Assembly (NCBI RefSeq): GCF_014841125.1
Contig: NZ_JACYTQ010000001.1
Coordinates: 1,054,001 to 1,118,000, forward strand
Length of the DNA stretch: 64,000 nucleotides
Direction: 5' to 3'
From: Echinicola arenosa
Lineage (GTDB): Bacteria > Bacteroidota > Bacteroidia > Cytophagales > Cyclobacteriaceae
The translations under genes were made by a program, and so were the position numbers. Below are positions 59,188 through 64,000 of the stretch, piece after piece. The notes below the pieces were generated by a model. The model was given only the letters and a program-made list of their open reading frames with translations, was not told where the DNA came from and did not search any database. The number at the start of each line of letters is the position of its first letter. The stretch's first letter is position 1.

Positions 59188-59562
59188 ATGAAATACAAGC
59201 CTACTGAATCCGAACTTGAAATCCTTTCCATTCTTTGGGGACTACAAAAAGGCAGCGTAAGGGAAGTACACGATGCGCTCTCCAAGACAAAGGACACCGG
59301 ATACACTACCACACTTAAGATCATGCAGATCATGTATTCCAAAGGACTGCTCAAGAGATCCGAACAAGGCAGGAGCCATATCTATACTCCCCTGATCACT
59401 GAAAAGGATACTCAAAATTCACTTTTAAACAGTTTTATGGATTCGACATTCGGTGGTTCTGCCAAAAAGCTCATCATGAGAGCTCTTGGACAGAGCAATC
59501 CCTCCAAGGAGGAAATCAATGAAATCCGACAATTACTTAATGAACTAGAAAATCAACAATAA
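59188..59562 (+). CDS. BlaI/MecI/CopY-family transcriptional repressor
   Basis: The 124-residue winged-helix protein (KYKPTESELEILSILW, then GYTTTLKIMQIMYSKGLL) has the penicillinase-repressor fold; its C-terminal helices dimerise and contain the region cleaved when the M56 sensor protease is activated. Three dyads immediately upstream indicate that it represses its own operon. The stop overlaps the M56 start as TAATG. In Bacteroidota such pairs control diverse envelope functions, and no beta-lactamase gene is adjacent, so resistance is not implied. Confidence 0.94.
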   Translation: MKYKPTESELEILSILWGLQKGSVREVHDALSKTKDTGYTTTLKIMQIMYSKGLLKRSEQGRSHIYTPLITEKDTQNSLLNSFMDSTFGGSAKKLIMRALGQSNPSKEEINEIRQLLNELENQQ

Positions 59563-61346
59563 TGGACTTTATCAATGACTTTATCCATCAAGAATACCTA
59601 GAAGCTATTGGTTGGACTTTGATCCATTCAACCTGGCAAATAGTTGCGGTAAGCCTATTATTGTGGTTTGTTCTCAAATTTTCCTCCCGGAAATCAGCCA
59701 ATTTCAGATATACCGCAGGAATAATTGCCCTACTTGTCATTACAGCTACCAGTGTTATTACTTTTTCTATGATGCTGGATACACCGCAAGATAAAATTGC
59801 TGTGACTGCCCATACTCATTCCAGTGGGGTTCAAGTCATTTCATCTCAAGATGCCAATTTTCCCAGTACTGCTCCAACCATAAAAAGTAACTATTTCAAT
59901 CCTACTTGGCTCCAAAAGTTAGAAGCTTTCCTTCCGACATTGGTCAACCTATGGTTATTGGGCGCTTTGTTTTTCTTGGTAAAGTTATCCGGCAGTCTAT
60001 TTGACCTCAGAAACTTACATAAAAAGCACAACCAACAAGTTCCAGAGCAATTGATAAAAAAGGTAAATAGCATGATTGCCTCCATGGAGTTTTACAGAAA
60101 AGTAAAAGTGCTAAAAAGCCAGTTGGTCAATGTTCCAATCACTTACGGAATCATTAAACCAGTTATTCTAATTCCAGCTGGCCTCCTGCTTAACACCTCC
60201 CCTCAGCAATTGGAAGCTATTATTGCACATGAACTGGCACATATAAAAAGGTATGATTATTTGATAAACATCTTACAACACTGCCTGGAAGTTTTCTTCT
60301 TCTTCCATCCTTGCTTTTGGTGGATCAACGAAATCGTCAGGACTGAAAGGGAAAACGCCTGTGACGATGTCGTTCTAGGCATGGGATTCTCCCCTCAGGA
60401 ATTGGCATATGGGCTTGCTGAAGTAGCCGAATATGCCCATACCGCCACGCCAGAAATGGCTTTGGCAGCAACCGGAAGTACTAATCCTACTTTGAACAGG
60501 ATAAAAAGAATCATGGGACTACAATCCCGTCAAGAAAAACTTTCACCATTAATTACCCTAACTATGTTAGTATCTCTTGTAATAAGTGCCTCATTAGTAA
60601 TGGGCGCTATACCATCAGAAAAACATGAATTCTCCAAAGAGTTTTTGATGACAAACCTTAAAACTGAAACTGTTGTAAAAAATTGGAGCGTTCATCTTCC
60701 ATGTCCTGATGAAATCAAATCCAGCAGTAACAGCAGACGTACTTATGTATATTCTTATAAAACCGACACCACCCCAGCTCCAAAGGTAGTTGTAAAAGTG
60801 GCAGCTGTTGCTGACCCTATGCCAGTATTGGAGCTGAGCCCTGTACCTCAAATGGATGTAGAAATTCCTCCCGTTCCAATGATTCCGCAACTGGAAGAAA
60901 TGGATTTTGTCCCTCCCATGCCAACCATAGAACTTGACATTTCCGAGGAAACTTCAGTAATCAGTGAAATAGCCATAGAATTGGCCCAGATGGAACGTGA
61001 CACTTCCATCCAAGACAAACAAAAAAGAGCCCAGCTCCAAGCGAAACTTGAACAAGCTGAGAAAAAGCTGGAAGCCAAGACCAAGGTGTTTGAAGAAAAA
61101 ATGTCCGAATGGGAAAACGAACATGGCAAAACCATGAAAGAATGGGAAACCAAAATGGAAGCTTGGGGCAAAGAAATGGAATTGAAACAAAAAGAATGGG
61201 AAATTGCTTTTGAACCTAAAATGAAGGAGTTTGAGACGAAGATGAAGGCTTGGGAAAAAGAAAATGAGCCAAAAATCAAGGAGTTTGAAGCAAAGATGAA
61301 AGAATGGGAAAAAAGACAGCGTGAAAAAGAAAAACAAATCGAATAA
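59562..61346 (+). CDS. M56 (BlaR1/MecR1-like) membrane metalloprotease with charged repetitive tail
   Basis: The 594-residue protein has four membrane helices, with the zinc protease motif HELAH (H223-H227) and the further ligand region NEIVRTERENACDD in the BlaR1-like cytoplasmic loop. It lacks the penicillin-binding sensor domain of BlaR1. Instead, after a fourth helix (about 325-345) comes a Pro-rich linker (PVLELSPVPQMDVEIPPVP) and, from about 465 to 594, a Lys/Glu-rich coiled coil with repeating K-M-K-x-W/F-E units about every 11 residues. On signal it presumably cleaves the BlaI repressor. The tail may sense envelope state by binding wall or membrane partners. It overlaps blaI by one base of the stop codon. 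Confidence 0.9.
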   Translation: MDFINDFIHQEYLEAIGWTLIHSTWQIVAVSLLLWFVLKFSSRKSANFRYTAGIIALLVITATSVITFSMMLDTPQDKIAVTAHTHSSGVQVISSQDANFPSTAPTIKSNYFNPTWLQKLEAFLPTLVNLWLLGALFFLVKLSGSLFDLRNLHKKHNQQVPEQLIKKVNSMIASMEFYRKVKVLKSQLVNVPITYGIIKPVILIPAGLLLNTSPQQLEAIIAHELAHIKRYDYLINILQHCLEVFFFFHPCFWWINEIVRTERENACDDVVLGMGFSPQELAYGLAEVAEYAHTATPEMALAATGSTNPTLNRIKRIMGLQSRQEKLSPLITLTMLVSLVISASLVMGAIPSEKHEFSKEFLMTNLKTETVVKNWSVHLPCPDEIKSSSNSRRTYVYSYKTDTTPAPKVVVKVAAVADPMPVLELSPVPQMDVEIPPVPMIPQLEEMDFVPPMPTIELDISEETSVISEIAIELAQMERDTSIQDKQKRAQLQAKLEQAEKKLEAKTKVFEEKMSEWENEHGKTMKEWETKMEAWGKEMELKQKEWEIAFEPKMKEFETKMKAWEKENEPKIKEFEAKMKEWEKRQREKEKQIE

Positions 61347-61378
61347 CCAACATTCACTTTTCTATTAGCCATAGGAAA

Positions 61379-61440
61379 CCGCAACAAGACAGGCTTCTAT
61401 ACTATTCAACCTGTACCTGTTGCGGCTCCTTCTTTTTGTC
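61379..61440 (+). terminator. Probable terminator between the M56 gene and thrC
   Basis: CCGCAACA pairs with TGTTGCGG, with an inner ACAGG/CCTGT stem, followed by a T-rich stretch on the plus strand. It separates the convergent transcripts. Confidence 0.6.
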
Positions 61441-61469
61441 AAAATTGACTAAAGCGGCAATAATCCTAC

Positions 61470-62762
61470 CTATTCAGCCATGAGGTATTTTTTGAAAGCC
61501 ATAAAATCGTTTGGAAGCTTTTCCACTTTTTTCTTTCCTTCTAGAAATTCAGCCAATCGCTTTGGCAATATCACCTCTTCCTGATGTACTGCTTCTACTA
61601 CATCTCTGAATTTTCCGGGATGGGCCGTTTCTAAAAATACACCTAACACATCCGAATTACTTTCCATATATTCTTTGAGCCCCAAATAAGCCACAGCTCC
61701 ATGAGGATCCATTACATAACCCTGGGCATCCTTTACTTCTTTCATCACTTCGCGAGTAGTCGCATCATCAAAGAAATACCCTTTGACCTTTTCCTTGAGC
61801 AAGTCCTCATCCCCACCATATAGCGCTAGCAATCTGTAAAAATTACTTGGATTACCAACATCCATACTATTACTAATGGTTTGCAAAGAAGGACGAGCCC
61901 TGAATGGAACACCTTTCAAATAATCTGGCACCACTTTATTCACATTGGTAGACGCTACGAAACCATCAATGGGCAGCCCCATACGCTCTGCCAATATCCC
62001 TGCTGCTATGTTTCCAAAATTGCCACTGGGCACAGAAAAAATTACTTTTTTGCTGTTTTTAGGCAATCGGGAATAAGCATAAAAATAATACAGGCATTGA
62101 GGGATCCATCTGGCAACATTGATCGAATTGGCAGAAGTCAGCAACATCTTTTCATTCAATTCACGATCCAGAAAGGCCTCTTTAACCATCCTTTGACAAT
62201 CATCAAACACTCCATCTACCTCCAAGGCCTTCACATTCTCTCCCAAAGTGGTGAACTGCTTTTCCTGTAAAACACTTACTTTGCCCGAAGGGTACAGGAT
62301 GATGACCTCCACGCCTGGAACCTTATAAAAGCCATTGGCCACCGCACTGCCCGTATCACCTGAGGTAGCCACCAAAACCCTCACCTTTTCCTCCTCAACC
62401 AGCATACTCATCAACTTAGAGCAAAATCTTGCCCCGAAATCCTTAAATGCCAGCGTAGGCCCATGGAATAATTCTAAGGTATAAATATCCTTTTCAACCT
62501 CCACAAGAGGCGCATCAAATGCTAAAGTATGATCTACCAATTCCGTGATTTCATCATGGCTTAGGTCTTCCCCAAAAATTGCCCCGATCACTTCATACCC
62601 TATCTCCTGAAAAGACAATTTGGAGAGATTTTCAATTACGGAAGCCGGCAGTTGCGGAATTTGCTCAGGCATATACAAACCTTGATCGGGAGCCAAACCT
62701 TTGATCACTGCTTCTTTTAGAGATACTTTATGGTCTTTATTATTAGTACTGTAAAATTTCAT
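61470..62762 (-). CDS. thrC: Threonine synthase
   Basis: The 430-residue PLP enzyme converts O-phosphohomoserine to threonine. GPTLAFKDFGARF carries the PLP lysine, VLVATSGDTGSAVANGF binds cofactor phosphate, and YSTNNKDHKVSLKEAV is the typical N-terminus of the class with about 430 residues. Its ATG is 1 nt after the thrB stop. It ends the thrA-thrB-thrC operon. Confidence 0.97.
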   Translation of the reverse strand: MKFYSTNNKDHKVSLKEAVIKGLAPDQGLYMPEQIPQLPASVIENLSKLSFQEIGYEVIGAIFGEDLSHDEITELVDHTLAFDAPLVEVEKDIYTLELFHGPTLAFKDFGARFCSKLMSMLVEEEKVRVLVATSGDTGSAVANGFYKVPGVEVIILYPSGKVSVLQEKQFTTLGENVKALEVDGVFDDCQRMVKEAFLDRELNEKMLLTSANSINVARWIPQCLYYFYAYSRLPKNSKKVIFSVPSGNFGNIAAGILAERMGLPIDGFVASTNVNKVVPDYLKGVPFRARPSLQTISNSMDVGNPSNFYRLLALYGGDEDLLKEKVKGYFFDDATTREVMKEVKDAQGYVMDPHGAVAYLGLKEYMESNSDVLGVFLETAHPGKFRDVVEAVHQEEVILPKRLAEFLEGKKKVEKLPNDFMAFKKYLMAE

Positions 62763-62763
62763 A

Positions 62764-63699
62764 TTAAGCTTTGTTGATGACGTATGTTCCCTTCACATTT
62801 ACTGCAGAAACGTACAAGTCCACTTCCAGTCCAATTTTATTGAAAACTTCTTGGCAAATTTCACTTGCCCGCTCAGCTACTTCCCTGCTTGGAGAAAGGA
62901 TAAATGTTGTGGGGCCCGAGCCAGAAATACCAGCTCCCAAAGCACCAACACTTTTTACAGATTTCTTGATTTCGTCAAAACCTGGAATCAAAACAGAACG
63001 GGAAGGCTCTGCGATCACATCCTGAAGGGATCTGCTGATCAAGCCCATATCCTCCTGAAACAAACCCGCAACCAATCCAGCAATATTTCCTGATTGGATA
63101 ATAGCATCTTTCAAAGGCACTTGCTGACGCAAAACACTTCTAGAGTCTGCAGTATTTAACTCCAAGTGAGGATGGACCAATGTGCAATACAACCCCGGCG
63201 GAACATGGAGTTTAGTCACATCCAAAGGCTTATAGCTCCTGATCAACACAAAACCTCCCAAAAGCGAAGGTGCGACATTATCCGCATGTTCTGCTCCACA
63301 AGCTACTCCCTCAGCTTTCATTGCAAATGGAAGCAAGGCTTTTTTCTCTAATGGGTTACCCAAAAGCTGGTTGGCCGCCTCCAAGGCCGCCACTGAACTA
63401 GCTGCACTTGAACCCATGCCACTTCCTAAAGGCAAGCCTTTAAAGAGCTCTATTTCCAAGCCCCCTTTATAACCTATCTCCTCTATGAAAGCCTTTACGG
63501 CTACACTGCAGGTATTTTTATCTGTTTCATAGGGCAGTCTTCCTCCATCACCTTCTATCTTCACTACCCTTACGCCCGGCTCATCAGACAAAGACACTGC
63601 TACCTTGTCCCCTAACTCTTCCACGGCAAAGCCAAGAATATCAAAACCGCATGAAACATTGGCTACCGTTGCTGGAGCAAATGCTGTTACCTTTTTCAT
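62764..63699 (-). CDS. thrB: Homoserine kinase
   Basis: The 311-residue GHMP kinase phosphorylates homoserine. GLPLGSGMGSSAASSVAALEA is the ATP-binding signature, FAPATVANVSCGFDILGFA the N-terminal substrate motif and GAGISGSGPTTFIL the third motif. The start overlaps the thrA stop as ATGA, so it is translationally coupled. Length and motif order are standard for bacterial ThrB. Confidence 0.97.
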   Translation of the reverse strand: MKKVTAFAPATVANVSCGFDILGFAVEELGDKVAVSLSDEPGVRVVKIEGDGGRLPYETDKNTCSVAVKAFIEEIGYKGGLEIELFKGLPLGSGMGSSAASSVAALEAANQLLGNPLEKKALLPFAMKAEGVACGAEHADNVAPSLLGGFVLIRSYKPLDVTKLHVPPGLYCTLVHPHLELNTADSRSVLRQQVPLKDAIIQSGNIAGLVAGLFQEDMGLISRSLQDVIAEPSRSVLIPGFDEIKKSVKSVGALGAGISGSGPTTFILSPSREVAERASEICQEVFNKIGLEVDLYVSAVNVKGTYVINKA

Positions 63700-64000
63700 C
63701 TTGAATAGTTTCCTAGCCTGATAATATCTGCAAATACACCGGCAGCTGTCACATCGGCGCCTGCTCCTGGCCCTCTGACAATCATCGGGAAGTCATTGTA
63801 TCGCTCAGTAGTGAACAATATCATATTGTCACTCCCTTTCAAGGTATAGAAAGGGTGCTCACTGTTCAAGGAATTTAATCCCACCTTCGCCTTGCCATTT
63901 TCAAGAGTAGCCATAAACCTTAGTTTCTCCCCTTTGGTGTTGGCTTCATCCAACAGCTGCTTAAAATGTGCATCATGCTTTTTCAGCTTTTCAAAAAACT
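63696..64000 (-). CDS. thrA: Bifunctional aspartokinase/homoserine dehydrogenase, C-terminal part (cut by the window)
   Basis: Only the last 101 codons are inside the window; the frame is open to base 64000. The visible part (RFMATLENGKAKVGL, then GPGAGADVTAAGVFADIIRL) is the C-terminal end of the homoserine dehydrogenase catalytic domain. Whether the aspartokinase half is present cannot be seen. The name rests on the operon context thrA-thrB-thrC, in which the fused form is usual for Bacteroidota. A monofunctional homoserine dehydrogenase remains possible. Confidence 0.85.
   Translation of the reverse strand, partial: FFEKLKKHDAHFKQLLDEANTKGEKLRFMATLENGKAKVGLNSLNSEHPFYTLKGSDNMILFTTERYNDFPMIVRGPGAGADVTAAGVFADIIRLGNYSR

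Noticed and set aside
59188-61346. Methicillin/penicillin-type blaI-blaR1 resistance module
   Set aside because: The M56 protein has no penicillin-binding domain and no beta-lactamase or mecA gene adjoins.

Overview
The window comes from a Bacteroidota chromosome, most likely the Cytophagales (Cyclobacteriaceae-like). The grounds are a SusC/SusD pair, a Na+-translocating NADH:quinone reductase operon, 6-bladed beta-propeller lipoproteins, absence of Shine-Dalgarno sequences at most starts, and several TAnnTTTG-type -7 promoter boxes. No tRNA, rRNA, CRISPR array, insertion sequence or integrase was seen.

Layout. 0.4-9.5 kb: a membrane acyltransferase-like gene, an EamA exporter, an LptF/G permease, tgt, a GT2 glycosyltransferase overlapping an ECF sigma factor, rsmG and a GH15 hydrolase. 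9.6-11.8 kb: an isolated gene for a LamG/polysaccharide-lyase-like protein whose N-terminus resembles phage structural domains. 12.2-38.2 kb: a large two-armed locus that I read as a dedicated peptidoglycan (murein) salvage system. 38.2-46.7 kb: a beta-propeller lipoprotein, an OtsA-OtsB fusion, a DnaE carrying its own proofreading exonuclease, and thioredoxin. 46.7-53.8 kb: a DUF502 protein, nqrABCDE without nqrF, ispH and cmk. 54-64 kb: adenine deaminase, an orphan histidine kinase, a YpdA-like reductase, a TANGO2/NRDE protein, a BlaI/M56 pair with three operators, and thrABC (thrA cut by the window edge).

The murein locus. On the minus strand, susC-susD-deacetylase-GH9-GH3/beta-lactamase-phosphoesterase/PQQ-namZ form one closely spaced series, and a lipoprotein amidase lies upstream of it. 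On the plus strand are a NarL-type response regulator, a second lipoprotein amidase, a BadF-type sugar kinase, murQ, a DigH/GHL10 hydrolase, an SSS symporter and a 1378-residue cytoplasmic AAA/GAF/histidine kinase. Together they could strip peptides, import glycan, split it to MurNAc and GlcNAc, take up MurNAc, phosphorylate it and convert it to GlcNAc-6-P.

The most informative non-coding signal is an 18-bp palindrome, ATCCCT(A/G)TTTTCAGGGAT. It occurs four times, only inside this locus, always in the same orientation relative to the gene it precedes, and always with a (T/A)TTG at exactly the same downstream distance. This is the geometry of a class II activator site, presumably bound by the response regulator encoded in the middle of the locus.
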